A stretch of DNA of 64,000 nt, taken from assembly GCF_030400225.1 (NCBI RefSeq), contig NZ_VJYB01000007.1, positions 30,944 to 94,943 on the forward strand, given 5' to 3'. A model generated the notes under the pieces. The model did no database searches. It was not told the DNA's origin and saw nothing but the letters and a program-made list of their open reading frames with translations. Source of the stretch: Lactobacillus sp. UCMA15818 (lineage in GTDB: Bacteria; Bacillota; Bacilli; Lactobacillales; Lactobacillaceae). The position numbers were made by a program, and so were the translations under genes. Of this stretch, positions 26,192 to 35,305 are shown piece by piece (positions within the stretch are counted from its first letter, which is position 1; each line of letters opens with the position of its first letter).

Positions 26192-26935
26192 CTATTTTTC
26201 TTTGGCTGCACGCGCTACAAAATCTGTGAACAACTTGAACTGTACTTCGTCATTTTGCCATAAATTTTCTGGATGCCATTGAACAGCAAGAATTTGATGA
26301 TTGTTCTCAGATTCAACCGCCTCAACAATTCCGTCGGGAGATATTGCAGCTACTGTTAGTCCCTCTGCAACTTGTTTGACTGCTTGATGATGTCTCGAAT
26401 TCACCACAGAATTCTCTCCCAATAAATCATTCAAGTGTGTCTTTTCTTCTATCTTGACATGATGAGTTTTGAAATGACCCAAAGTTGCTTGCGCATGTTG
26501 GATTTTCACATTTGGATTTTGTGCTTCTAAGTCCTGATATAGTGTTCCACCTAGAGCAACATTCAAGATTTGAATCCCACGACAAATTCCCAATATTGGT
26601 TTCCCAACTTTTAGCGTTTCTTTTATTAACGCAATTTCAAATTTATCCTTAATCCCAAGAGTCATACCAATCTCTGGGATAGGTTCTTCACCATAAAATA
26701 ATGGGTCAACATCTGGTCCACCTGGAAGTATTAATCCATCAATCGTTGCAATTATACCTTGAATTGAATCTTCAACATCCGTGAACTTTTCAGGGAATGG
26801 CAGAATAATTGGAATCCCACCTGCCGCATAAACAGCTTCTTTTATATCATGTGGAGCATATACCAAATAATCTCCAGGCATTCTTGGATTTGCCTCAATT
26901 AATTGGTCACTAGGTATTCCAATAATTGGTTTCAT
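26192..26935 (-). CDS. Class I glutamine amidotransferase-like gamma-glutamyl hydrolase (peptidase C26, PuuD-like)
   Basis: 247 residues. Seen: LILPGGPDVDPLFYGE, ILGICRGIQILN with nucleophile Cys118, NSRHHQAVK, and AVQWHPENLW with His221 and Glu223, completing the triad. This is the family of PuuD, which cuts gamma-glutamyl-GABA to GABA and glutamate. First gene of an operon with a GS-like ligase, amidohydrolase and APC permease, so the operon probably makes and later removes a gamma-glutamyl tag. The start has GAAAGGAAGG eight bases upstream. No PuuB-type oxidase or PuuC-type dehydrogenase is adjacent. Confidence 0.9.
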   Translation of the reverse strand: MKPIIGIPSDQLIEANPRMPGDYLVYAPHDIKEAVYAAGGIPIILPFPEKFTDVEDSIQGIIATIDGLILPGGPDVDPLFYGEEPIPEIGMTLGIKDKFEIALIKETLKVGKPILGICRGIQILNVALGGTLYQDLEAQNPNVKIQHAQATLGHFKTHHVKIEEKTHLNDLLGENSVVNSRHHQAVKQVAEGLTVAAISPDGIVEAVESENNHQILAVQWHPENLWQNDEVQFKLFTDFVARAAKEK

Positions 26936-26962
26936 AAGTGATACCTTCCTTTCTATAAAGCT

Positions 26963-26982
26963 TGATATTACTTATCATATCA
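26963..26982. promoter_or_regulatory. Dyad upstream of the PuuD-like operon (possible operator)
   Basis: TGATAT and ATATCA arms around an 8-base centre. It overlaps a plausible minus-strand -10 box (TAATAT) with TTTGTT about 16 bases upstream. It is placed 28-47 bases before the start codon, suitable for a repressor. Confidence 0.45.
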
Positions 26983-27020
26983 TAGTAACAAATTAAATTA
27001 ATTACAACTACCAATTATTA

Positions 27021-27200
27021 ACTCTGTTCAACATAAGACAGTAGACTTTTAGTACTAACTTGAAATTAAAAACACAGCATGCACTTTGCTATGAATTTCA
27101 AAGCTAGCCGAGAAATGCTAATTCATGGAAGACAACTCATTGATCCAGTCTCAAAAACAAAAAAACTGAATCAAAATTTAATTTTTGACCCAGTTTTATC
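27021..27200 (+). repeat. Intergenic repeat, decayed near-full copy ending in a terminator hairpin
   Basis: Shares TAGTACTAACTTGAAATTA, ACTTTGCTATGAATTTC and the tail CTGAATCAAAATTTAATTTT with the full copies, but the first bases and arms have diverged. The tail hairpin (AAACTGAATCAAAA / TTTTTGACCCAGTTT) is followed on the minus strand by TTTTTTTG and can end the pyruvate oxidase operon. The gap 26936-27284 otherwise holds only the PuuD-like promoter region. Confidence 0.65.
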
Positions 27201-27284
27201 TGATAATTCTGTATAAATTATTTTTATTTAGTTAGTAAAATACAAATCTTAAAGCGGATTGTCTGTAATTATTTTAGCTTACAG

Positions 27285-27494
27285 TCAGTCAAGGACATTA
27301 TAGTAATTAAATAAGTCAATAATCGTTGTCCCCTTAAAATCTTCTATTGGTTTCCCATCAAGTAACACTTCAATAATTTGATAGTAATCCTGTAAATCAG
27401 GAACTTCAAGCTGTTGACGAGCAACAAATTGGTCAGCTGAATTATACTTGATTTCTTCTTTAATCCCTTGATTAAAATATTTAATAATTAACAT
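27285..27494 (-). CDS. Small DUF4649-like protein
   Basis: 69 residues, acidic, no signal or membrane segment. It resembles DUF4649, small proteins of streptococci and lactobacilli with no known role. The chosen ATG (MLIIKYFNQG) is six bases after AAAAGAGTG; other in-frame starts (TTG, GTG, ATG) lie in or before that site. It begins 21 bases after the pyruvate oxidase stop and is probably co-transcribed with it. Confidence 0.6.
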   Translation of the reverse strand: MLIIKYFNQGIKEEIKYNSADQFVARQQLEVPDLQDYYQIIEVLLDGKPIEDFKGTTIIDLFNYYNVLD

Positions 27495-27515
27495 CGTCAT
27501 CACTCTTTTCAATAA

Positions 27516-29270
27516 TTAGTTTTCGATTTGTTCTAAAATACTTGAAAGCGCTGGCTGAGCTTCCTCACTAATATCATATTGCTTTCTATATGTTTCAACC
27601 ATATCTTTGCCAAAAATATTTTCATCCACCGTTACGAAGCTCGTATCAATTGGATCCACATTCTTGATTTTTGCATCAATTACAATTGGTTTTTTATTGC
27701 CACTCACCTGTAACTCACTAATTTTTTTCATAGTATCGTTTAACTCTGCAAGGCTGGATACCGTAAATCCAATTGCACCCATATCCTTTGCCATGTGTGC
27801 CCAATCTGCACCCAATAAATCAATTCCATAAAGTGCTTGCTGTGCCATCAGCTTTTCATGCTGAATAAATCCAAACGCCTTATTCTCAAGTACTACATTG
27901 ATAACTGGTAAGTTATATTTAACTTCTGTCAATAAATCTGGCATTACCATTGCGTATCCACCATCTCCTGAAATCGTCCAAACCTCACGCTCCGGATAGC
28001 TGAGCTTACCAGCAAGACCTGCTGGCAATCCAAAACCCATTGTGCCATACCATGCCGACATCGAGAACTTTTGCTGCTTGTCAAATGGTAATTGACGAAT
28101 TGCCCATTCTGTGTTGTTGCCAACATCAAGACCAAAGACCGCATTATCACTCGAACTCTCTTTAATCGCGCGCATGACACCTTCTGCACTCAAGCCCCTT
28201 TTGTCATCGGAAGCAAGCTCATCTAACCAGTTATCCCAATTTTGTTTATTAATTTGTAACGCCTTAAGAAATGCACGTTTTTCAACCGAAAAATCAGCTT
28301 TCAATAATTCTTCTAAAAATAGTTTAGCATCTGATAAGACCGTAATCTCCGCATCTCTTTGCTTACCTAAATCGGCAAGATTATTATTTACCTGAATGAA
28401 CTTAGCAGTCTCTGGTAAGTATCTTGCAAATGGAAAATTAGTTCCAACAAAAAGCACTAAATCACTCGTTAATCCTGCTTCAAAGGCTGGTTTTGTACCT
28501 AAACGCCCCCATGAACCCATAAAATTTTTGTGACTTGTTGGCATCACGCCCGTTGCTGGTGCTGTTGATAAGACTGGTAATCCAAATTTTTCTGAAACTG
28601 CTACAACTTCTTTACGTGCACCATAAGCACCTTTGCCAACCCACAAAATTGGATTTTTTGCCTCCTTTAAAGCACTCAAGACAGTCTCAATATCTTCTTG
28701 CTTTGGGACAACTTGGGTTGTGATTGCCTTTAGTGGTTTCGTCTTAAAACCATTAAATTCAATTTCTTGTCCTGATAAATCATCTGGAACAATCACAACA
28801 GAAACAGATTTTGTTGCATATGCAGAACGAATCGCTTCATCAACCACATAAGGTATCTGATCTGCACTAACAACTTGCTTATGAAATGCTGCAACGTCCA
28901 CAAAGATTGGATCCTGGTTCATTTCTTGAAAGAAGTTTGTATTCATAACTCCTGTTGCAGATTGTCCAACAATTGCTAAAACAGGTACATGATCCATCTT
29001 TGCATCATACAATCCATTCAACAAATGGACCGCGCCAGGTCCAGCAGAGCCAAAGCTAACACCTACTTTTCCAGTTAGCTTAGCATCAGCTGCAGCTGCA
29101 AGTGCTCCTGTTTCCTCATGTCTAACTTGAATATAGTTTAATTTTGCTTTTTCTTTATAAAAACCATCAACTGTATTATTGATTGAATCCGCAGTAATAC
29201 CATAAATGTGGTCAACATCCCAATCAACCAATACTTTTGCTAAAGCTTGTCCTGCTGTCATTTTTGTCAT
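27516..29270 (-). CDS. pox: Pyruvate oxidase (acetyl-phosphate forming)
   Basis: 584 residues, thiamine-diphosphate enzyme. It turns pyruvate, phosphate and oxygen into acetyl phosphate, CO2 and hydrogen peroxide. Seen: VRHEETGALAAAADAKLTG with the ThDP-activating Glu, FGSAGPGAVHLLNG, the FAD-binding middle domain, and the ThDP motif GDGGYAMVMPDLL ending VVLENKAFG. The length fits the lactobacillar/streptococcal Pox/SpxB group. The ATG of MTKMTAGQ is eight bases after GGAGG. It gives aerobic ATP via acetate kinase and releases peroxide. A candidate promoter TTGCAA - 17 - TAAAGT lies upstream, next to ATTGC AAA GCAAT. Confidence 0.92.
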   Translation of the reverse strand: MTKMTAGQALAKVLVDWDVDHIYGITADSINNTVDGFYKEKAKLNYIQVRHEETGALAAAADAKLTGKVGVSFGSAGPGAVHLLNGLYDAKMDHVPVLAIVGQSATGVMNTNFFQEMNQDPIFVDVAAFHKQVVSADQIPYVVDEAIRSAYATKSVSVVIVPDDLSGQEIEFNGFKTKPLKAITTQVVPKQEDIETVLSALKEAKNPILWVGKGAYGARKEVVAVSEKFGLPVLSTAPATGVMPTSHKNFMGSWGRLGTKPAFEAGLTSDLVLFVGTNFPFARYLPETAKFIQVNNNLADLGKQRDAEITVLSDAKLFLEELLKADFSVEKRAFLKALQINKQNWDNWLDELASDDKRGLSAEGVMRAIKESSSDNAVFGLDVGNNTEWAIRQLPFDKQQKFSMSAWYGTMGFGLPAGLAGKLSYPEREVWTISGDGGYAMVMPDLLTEVKYNLPVINVVLENKAFGFIQHEKLMAQQALYGIDLLGADWAHMAKDMGAIGFTVSSLAELNDTMKKISELQVSGNKKPIVIDAKIKNVDPIDTSFVTVDENIFGKDMVETYRKQYDISEEAQPALSSILEQIEN

Positions 29271-29387
29271 AATAGTTTCCTCCAAGTAAATATTTTTCTT
29301 TCGTAATTGTTACCTTTTTTATCACATCATCTACTTTAACACTTTTTAAATTGCTTTGCAATAGTAAGCTTATTTTTTTAAATCAAA

Positions 29388-29425
29388 AAGACCAGGTCAA
29401 AAGTTCATTTTCGACCTAGCCTTTT
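29388..29425 (-). terminator. Terminator-like hairpin (repeat-family tail) after ABC exporter
   Basis: AAGACCAGGTCAAAAG / TTTTCGACCTAGCCTTTT; on the minus strand the stem is followed by TTTTTGATTT. It belongs to the same hairpin type as the tails of the intergenic repeats and ends the 29.6-33.1 kb operon. The gap 29271-29598 holds this, the pox promoter region and AT-rich sequence. Confidence 0.65.
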
Positions 29426-29598
29426 AATTAGCTATACCTGTGTTTTCCAAAACCAAAACTATCAAACTAACTTTCCATTATTCATAACAAAAATTTCGTT
29501 ATGTTTGCAATTTTAAGCTCATATTAGTATGATACCAACTTATGTTAACACATAAAATTTTTATAATTTGTTACTTTTTTTGTTTCTAATTATAAAAA

Positions 29599-31389
29599 TT
29601 AGTTATTTAATACGTTTTGTGTCGTTTGCAGCTGATACATCTCATAATATTTACCATGCCTTGCCAGAAGTTCATCATGCGTTCCACTTTCAGTAATTCT
29701 TCCATCATCCAGAACCAAGATCTGGTCGGCATCACGAATTGTTGATAATCTATGGGCAATAACGATTGTTGTTCTACCAGCCCTCATCTGCTTAAGACCT
29801 TCTTGAATCAATAATTCTGTTTGTGTATCGATATTGGCAGTTGCTTCATCCAATATCAAAATCTTTGGATTTCTAACAATTGTTCTCGCAAAAGACAATA
29901 ACTGTTTCTCACCAGCCGAATATGTTGCTCCGCGCTCTATTACCTTTGTATGATATTTTTTTGGTAGTTTTTCTATAAAATGGTCGGCGTGGACAAACTC
30001 CGCTGCCTGCTTAATCTGTTCATCAGAAACATTTTGGTCAAACATTCTGACATTTGATGCAATATCGCCATAAAATAGAAATGAATCTTGTAATACCAAC
30101 CCAATCTTCCGTCGTAATTCCTTCGTGCTGAATTCCCTGATATCGGTCCCGTCAATCTCAACTTTTCCCTTAGCAAACTCATAGAACCTCATTAAAATAT
30201 TAATCGTTGAACTCTTGCCGCTACCAGTATGTCCAACTAGTGCAATTGTTTGTCCGGGGTCGACCTTAAAACTGATGTCTTTCAAAACATTTTTACCAGA
30301 TTCATAAGCAAAAGTAACATCTTTAAACTCAATCTTGCCGTCAGTAATCTGACTATCGGAGTTCTCATTTTGAATTGGTGCTAATGTCTGATCATCCATA
30401 ATTCGCAAAATACGGCTTCCTGCTACCATTCCATCTTGAAAGACGGTTAATGAATTCATTACATCAGACATTGGATTAAAAAAGCTTTGTAAATATGACA
30501 AGAAAGCATATATTACACCCGCCTGCACGAAATTCGTCGTCCCATTTATTCCAAAGGCTCCTAATGTAATCACTTCAGAAAAAATAAACAATAAAGTTAT
30601 AACCGGATTAAGTAGTAATGAATTTACCTTGATCATTGCTAATCTCATCTTAAGATAGTCTTCGTTTGTTTTCTCAAACTCGTTTAAAATTCTTTTTTCC
30701 TGTCTAAATTGCTGAATGATACTCATTCCCAACAAATTCTCACTTAGTTTCGCATTAATTTCACTTAGATACTCTCTCATCTGACGATATATTTTTGAAC
30801 TATATAATTGATAATATATAATTACTACGATCACAATTGGCAAAAACAACAAGATTATTAACGCCAACTTCATATTTGTAAAGTACATAGCTACGAAAGC
30901 CGAAGCACTTGAAAAAAGAGTCACAATTAGAGTTAAAAAGAGCATCCAAAAATCAAATAATGTTTTGGTATCATTAGTAACTCTCGAAACTATCGAACCT
31001 GCAGGTACTTGATCAAAGTAATGCATCCCCAAACGATGCAGCTTTGCAAATAATTTAACTCTAATCAATTCAAGTGTACGTTCTGAACCCATCGAATAAC
31101 AGAAGTTCTGAAAAAACTGTGTGAATGCCTTAATAATCGTCCCTAAAAAATAGAGTCCCGCAAAAAAGAACATTATATTCAAAGTTGCATTCTTACTAGT
31201 AAGAAAATGATCCATGTAGAATTGCAGTAGCTTTGGCAGCAATATATTGATCACACTCAAAAAAGCCGCAAAAATTATTGCGGTAACAAACTGCCACTTA
31301 AATTCTACCGCAAATGGTAGCAATCGTTTTAAAACTATAAATTGTTCCTTCAAACTCATAGTCTTTGCCCATGCTGATTTTCTTTCCAC
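29599..31389 (-). CDS. ABC exporter half-transporter, catalytically complete partner (second system)
   Basis: 596 residues: six membrane helices in the first 330, then the ATPase. Seen: Walker A GHTGSGKSS, Q-loop LVLQDSFLFYGD, non-canonical signature YSAGE, Walker B LILDEATANID with catalytic Glu, and switch His in IVIAHRLST. GTG start overlapping the upstream stop (TAGTG), with GGGGGAG seven bases before it. It pairs with the next gene as a heterodimer of the LmrCD/BmrCD/YknUV kind. The substrate is unknown. Confidence 0.9.
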   Translation of the reverse strand: MERKSAWAKTMSLKEQFIVLKRLLPFAVEFKWQFVTAIIFAAFLSVINILLPKLLQFYMDHFLTSKNATLNIMFFFAGLYFLGTIIKAFTQFFQNFCYSMGSERTLELIRVKLFAKLHRLGMHYFDQVPAGSIVSRVTNDTKTLFDFWMLFLTLIVTLFSSASAFVAMYFTNMKLALIILLFLPIVIVVIIYYQLYSSKIYRQMREYLSEINAKLSENLLGMSIIQQFRQEKRILNEFEKTNEDYLKMRLAMIKVNSLLLNPVITLLFIFSEVITLGAFGINGTTNFVQAGVIYAFLSYLQSFFNPMSDVMNSLTVFQDGMVAGSRILRIMDDQTLAPIQNENSDSQITDGKIEFKDVTFAYESGKNVLKDISFKVDPGQTIALVGHTGSGKSSTINILMRFYEFAKGKVEIDGTDIREFSTKELRRKIGLVLQDSFLFYGDIASNVRMFDQNVSDEQIKQAAEFVHADHFIEKLPKKYHTKVIERGATYSAGEKQLLSFARTIVRNPKILILDEATANIDTQTELLIQEGLKQMRAGRTTIVIAHRLSTIRDADQILVLDDGRITESGTHDELLARHGKYYEMYQLQTTQNVLNN

Positions 31390-33140
31390 TAGCTATCTCC
31401 CCCTTCCATTTGCTGTTCTAACTGCTGCATCTTATAGGTCTGTTCGTACCAGCCCTGTTCACTAATTAAGCTTGTGTGTGTCCCTCGTTGATCAATTCTG
31501 CCATCTTTAATTACTATTATTTCTTGTGCACTCACTACGCTACTCAAACGACTTGCCACTATTATCGTTGTCTTATCTGCACGCAATTCCTTCACCCGCT
31601 TAAGAATATGATTCTCCGTCTTAGCATCAACTGCTGACAATGAATCATCCAAAATCAGTATTTCTGGATTCAGTATTAGGGCTCTGGCAATTGCGAGTCG
31701 TTGTTTTTGCCCACCCGAAAGAGAAATTCCCTGTTCTCCAACTTGTGTTTGATATCCATCCGGTAACTTCAAAATATCATCGTGTAAATCAGCAATAAAT
31801 GCTGCTTTTTCAACTTCTGCAATACTCGCATCCGGTTTAGCAAACCTGATATTCTCCAAAACAGTCGTAGAAAAAAGAATACTGTTTTGCGGGACATACC
31901 CAATAGAGGGTAAATAAGTATCTAACTTATAGTCCCTAATATCAATATCACCGACCTTGATACTTCCATCATAACTATCAAATTGTCGCAAAAAAAGTTT
32001 CAAGATAGTCGATTTTCCGGCCCCAGTCTTCCCCACAATTCCAAGAATCTGTCCACTTTTTATTTTAAATCTAATCTGCTTTAATCCCATTTCATTAGAA
32101 TCGGGATACTTAAACTCCGTAATCTCATAATTCACATTTCCATGAGGTGCTTTTGTGACAGGATTAAAGGCTTCTGTAATCTTGCTTCTCTCAGCAAGCA
32201 GTAATTGAATTCTGTTATAGCTTGCACTACCCAACTCAATGATATTAAACAGTCGACCAATTGCGAACATTGGCCATATCAAGATTCCAATATAAGAAAT
32301 AAAGGAGACCAACTGTCCAATCGTAATCGTATTATTAATTACAAAATGTCCACCAAGTATTATGGTTGCCACATAAGCCAATCCGATTATTAAACTTGTC
32401 ATTGGATCAAAGAGTGAATCCAAAAAATTGGCTCGACGATTAGCCCTGATTACTTCTTTCACATGCACATCAAAGTCTTTAGTATCTTCCCGTTCTTGTC
32501 CAAGCGCCTTGATGACTTTTATTCCTAGGATACTTTCCTGGGTTTTATTATTAATACTTGAAAACTCTGACTGTGCCTTATCATATGCACTGTGAATTAT
32601 GTTGCCCAGAACTCGTGACAGCATCGCCAGCAATGGCAACGGGATAATTGCTATTAGCGTTAAGCGCCAGTTAACAAAAAACATCATTGCCACAATTGTT
32701 GAAATGCCTGTAATTATTGAGTCTGCAAATGTTAAAATTCCTACACCTGCAACTTGCTGAACAGCGGTAATATCATTCGTTGCATGAGCCATCAAGTCAC
32801 CAATTCTATATTTTTGATAGAATGTCTCGTCCATTGCTGCAAAATGAGTAACCAATCTTGTACGCATCGTTTTTTCGAGTAAAGCAGAACTTCCCCAAAT
32901 ATAGCTTCGCCAAAAATACCTGAATAAGTACTGCCCAACTCCGACCAGTGTTAAAACCGTCAAGAAAAAAATCAGTTTTTGCGCTGTTAACCGATGTTGC
33001 TGAATGCCATCTATTAGACTACCAATTATTTTTGGTGGAATAATATTGAGTATGGCAACAAGCACTAGATAGAAAACCCCTAATAAATAAGATTTCTTTT
33101 GTTCTTTAAAAAACCATGACAATTTTAGAAAAATCCCCAT
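31389..33140 (-). CDS. ABC exporter half-transporter, degenerate partner (second system)
   Basis: 583 residues with six membrane helices and an ATPase domain. Seen: Walker A GKTGAGKST, canonical signature LSGGQKQR, but Asp in place of the catalytic Glu (LILDDSLSAVD) and Ser in place of the switch His (IIVASRLSS). This is the degenerate half of a heterodimeric exporter. The ATG follows AAGGGGATG. Unlike the first exporter at 1.2-4.7 kb, no regulator gene accompanies it. Confidence 0.9.
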   Translation of the reverse strand: MGIFLKLSWFFKEQKKSYLLGVFYLVLVAILNIIPPKIIGSLIDGIQQHRLTAQKLIFFLTVLTLVGVGQYLFRYFWRSYIWGSSALLEKTMRTRLVTHFAAMDETFYQKYRIGDLMAHATNDITAVQQVAGVGILTFADSIITGISTIVAMMFFVNWRLTLIAIIPLPLLAMLSRVLGNIIHSAYDKAQSEFSSINNKTQESILGIKVIKALGQEREDTKDFDVHVKEVIRANRRANFLDSLFDPMTSLIIGLAYVATIILGGHFVINNTITIGQLVSFISYIGILIWPMFAIGRLFNIIELGSASYNRIQLLLAERSKITEAFNPVTKAPHGNVNYEITEFKYPDSNEMGLKQIRFKIKSGQILGIVGKTGAGKSTILKLFLRQFDSYDGSIKVGDIDIRDYKLDTYLPSIGYVPQNSILFSTTVLENIRFAKPDASIAEVEKAAFIADLHDDILKLPDGYQTQVGEQGISLSGGQKQRLAIARALILNPEILILDDSLSAVDAKTENHILKRVKELRADKTTIIVASRLSSVVSAQEIIVIKDGRIDQRGTHTSLISEQGWYEQTYKMQQLEQQMEGGDS

Positions 33141-33177
33141 TTTTTTATTACATCCCCTTCAAAAAATTGTATTGAAA

Positions 33178-33245
33178 GAGGTTGAGTCAAAAATCTAATT
33201 TTTGACCCAGCCCCTTATTAATTACGTATAAACATTCCATAGTCG
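33178..33245 (-). repeat. Intergenic repeat, tail half between divergent genes
   Basis: Hairpin TTGAGTCAAAAATC / ATTTTTGACCCAGCCCC followed by TTATTAATTACGTATAAAC, the reverse of the repeat tail. It lies between two divergent gene starts, so it cannot be a terminator for either neighbour; this supports a mobile or selfish origin. Confidence 0.6.
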
Positions 33246-33471
33246 CCCACTACTAGCCAAGATTCATTATATCACTCATCATGGCCTTTTTCTCAAACTC
33301 ATCGCTACATTTCTATCCTCATTACATGTCAAAAACACTTCTGCTTTAGATTGCTGTTAAATTAGCGTTCATTCGCTCACTTAATCACTTTTCCTTAGGT
33401 TATATAAATTAGGTGTGCTATGGTTACGATAGAGAGTTTATATCTTGACTTCAAGCAGGGGGAAATAATAC
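33246..33471. promoter_or_regulatory. Control region upstream of opuC operon
   Basis: AT-rich. A possible promoter is TTAGGT - 17 - CTATGG with TGTGCTATGGT as an extended -10, ending about 45 bases before the ATG; GGGGG precedes the start. Weak. Confidence 0.35.
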
Positions 33472-34662
33472 ATGACAAAAGATGAACCAATCTTAATATT
33501 TAAAGATGTTAGCAAAGTTTATCGTGGGGACAACGTTGCGGTTGAACATGTCAATATTTCCATCAACAAGGGAGAATTTGTGTGTTTCATCGGTACTTCG
33601 GGTTCTGGGAAGACAACCATAATGAGAACTATTAATCGGATGTTAGAGCCTTCAAGTGGAGAAATTATTTTCAATGGACAAAATATTAAAAAACTCGATG
33701 CTGTCAATCTTAGAAAAAAAATTGGCTATGTTATTCAAAGTATCGGACTCATTCCTCACATGAATATTTATCAAAACATTACAATTGTACCAAAGCTTTT
33801 AAAATGGCCCGAAAACAAGAAAAAAGCCAAGGCTAAAGAACTAATCAAGCTGGTCGAATTACCTGAAAGTTATCTAAAACGTTATCCTTCCGAACTTTCT
33901 GGCGGACAGCAACAAAGAGTTGGCGTTATTCGTGCATTAGCAGCAAATCAAGATTTAATCCTGATGGATGAACCCTTTGGAGCACTTGATCCAATCACTC
34001 GTGAGAATTTACAGGAACTTGTAATGTACCTACAACAACAACTTGGAAAAACAATTATTTTTGTCACCCATGACATGGACGAGGCGCTAAAACTTGCAAC
34101 AAAAATTGTTGTCATGGATGAAGGCAAAGTCATTCAGGACGCTTCACCAAATGAATTATTAAATCATCCGGTAAACGATTTTGTGCGCAAACTAATCGGA
34201 GAAGAACGATTAATTCAAGCTAGGGCAGACATTACTACCGCAGAGCAAATAATGCTCAAAGACCCCGTTTCGATTACTCCAGGCAAATCCTTAGGAAATG
34301 CTATTCAAATCATGCGTGAAAAACATGTTGATACACTGTTGGTAACTGATGACGATAACCATTTAAAAGGCTACATTGATATTTCTTCTTTTGCTTCTCA
34401 CTATAATCGTTCTAATAGTGTTTCAGACATTCTAAACACTAAAATTTTTAAAATTAACACAGATACTCTTATCCGCGATAGTGCGGACCGCATCTTGAAG
34501 CAAGGACTTAAATATGCTCCTGTTGTTGACAAAGACAACAAGCTGCAGGGAATAGTTACACGTTCAGCACTCGTGAATATGGTTTACGATATTATCTGGG
34601 GAAATGCAGATAATGCTGAAGCATCAGTTTTCCAAGATATTTATGAAAAAGGAGGTAATTAA
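33472..34662 (+). CDS. opuCA: Compatible-solute ABC importer, ATPase with CBS domains
   Basis: 396 residues: an ATPase domain (Walker [10 protein letters not shown], signature LSGGQQQR, Walker [14 protein letters not shown], switch His FVTHDMDEA) followed by two CBS domains from about 250 ([36 protein letters not shown]). OpuCA/ProV-type proteins drive uptake of glycine betaine, carnitine or choline, and the CBS pair can sense ionic strength or c-di-AMP. GGGGG precedes the ATG. First of four genes in the order ATPase, permease, binding protein, permease, as in opuC. Confidence 0.95.
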   Translation: MTKDEPILIFKDVSKVYRGDNVAVEHVNISINKGEFVCFIGTSGSGKTTIMRTINRMLEPSSGEIIFNGQNIKKLDAVNLRKKIGYVIQSIGLIPHMNIYQNITIVPKLLKWPENKKKAKAKELIKLVELPESYLKRYPSELSGGQQQRVGVIRALAANQDLILMDEPFGALDPITRENLQELVMYLQQQLGKTIIFVTHDMDEALKLATKIVVMDEGKVIQDASPNELLNHPVNDFVRKLIGEERLIQARADITTAEQIMLKDPVSITPGKSLGNAIQIMREKHVDTLLVTDDDNHLKGYIDISSFASHYNRSNSVSDILNTKIFKINTDTLIRDSADRILKQGLKYAPVVDKDNKLQGIVTRSALVNMVYDIIWGNADNAEASVFQDIYEKGGN

Positions 34663-34663
34663 T

Positions 34664-35293
34664 TTGATTGCATTCCTAAACGAATATGGTGGACAACTTC
34701 TCCTTAAAGCATGGGAACAACTTTATACATCCGCATTTGCATTAATTCTTGGAATCCTCTTTGCAGTTCCACTGGGCATTATCCTAACACGCACACCAAA
34801 AACAGCAAAAATAGTTATTGCTATTGCTGGTATGTTACAAACGGTCCCTTCGCTGGCCCTTCTCGCCTTAATGATACCTCTCTTTGGAATTGGAAAATTA
34901 CCAGCTATCATCGCACTCTTTATTTATTCCTTATTACCTATCCTGCGTAATACGTATATCGGAATGGAAGGTGTCGACCCAGTTTTAAAAGATAGTGTCC
35001 GAGGGATGGGAATGACCAATATCCAGTCAATTATTCAAGTAGAAATTCCAATTGCAATGCCCGTAATCATGGCAGGAATCAGACTTTCTGCTGTTTATGT
35101 AATTTCTTGGGCAACACTTGCATCTTACATAGGCGGAGGTGGACTTGGTGATTTTATCTTTAATGGCCTAAATCTCTTCCAACCAAGTTTGATTATTGGG
35201 GGAACTATTCCTGTTGCCATAATGGCTATCTTGACTGATTTTCTATTAGGAAAATTGGAAAAAAAGCTTACCCCAACTTCTTCAAATCTTTAA
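34664..35293 (+). CDS. opuCB: Compatible-solute ABC importer, permease 1
   Basis: 209 residues with about five to six membrane helices and the EAA-like loop [19 protein letters not shown]. The start is TTG (34664), eight bases after GGAGG and two bases after the ATPase stop; an earlier in-frame ATG inside the ATPase gene would give an N-terminal extension with no hydrophobic or conserved character. Works with OpuCD as a heterodimeric channel. Confidence 0.93.
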   Translation: MIAFLNEYGGQLLLKAWEQLYTSAFALILGILFAVPLGIILTRTPKTAKIVIAIAGMLQTVPSLALLALMIPLFGIGKLPAIIALFIYSLLPILRNTYIGMEGVDPVLKDSVRGMGMTNIQSIIQVEIPIAMPVIMAGIRLSAVYVISWATLASYIGGGGLGDFIFNGLNLFQPSLIIGGTIPVAIMAILTDFLLGKLEKKLTPTSSNL

Positions 35294-35305
35294 CGGAGGG
35301 ATACT

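Noticed and set aside
34604..34663. ATG start for opuCB inside the ATPase gene
   Set aside because: It would add 20 residues overlapping the CBS-domain gene; the TTG at 34664 has GGAGG at ideal spacing.
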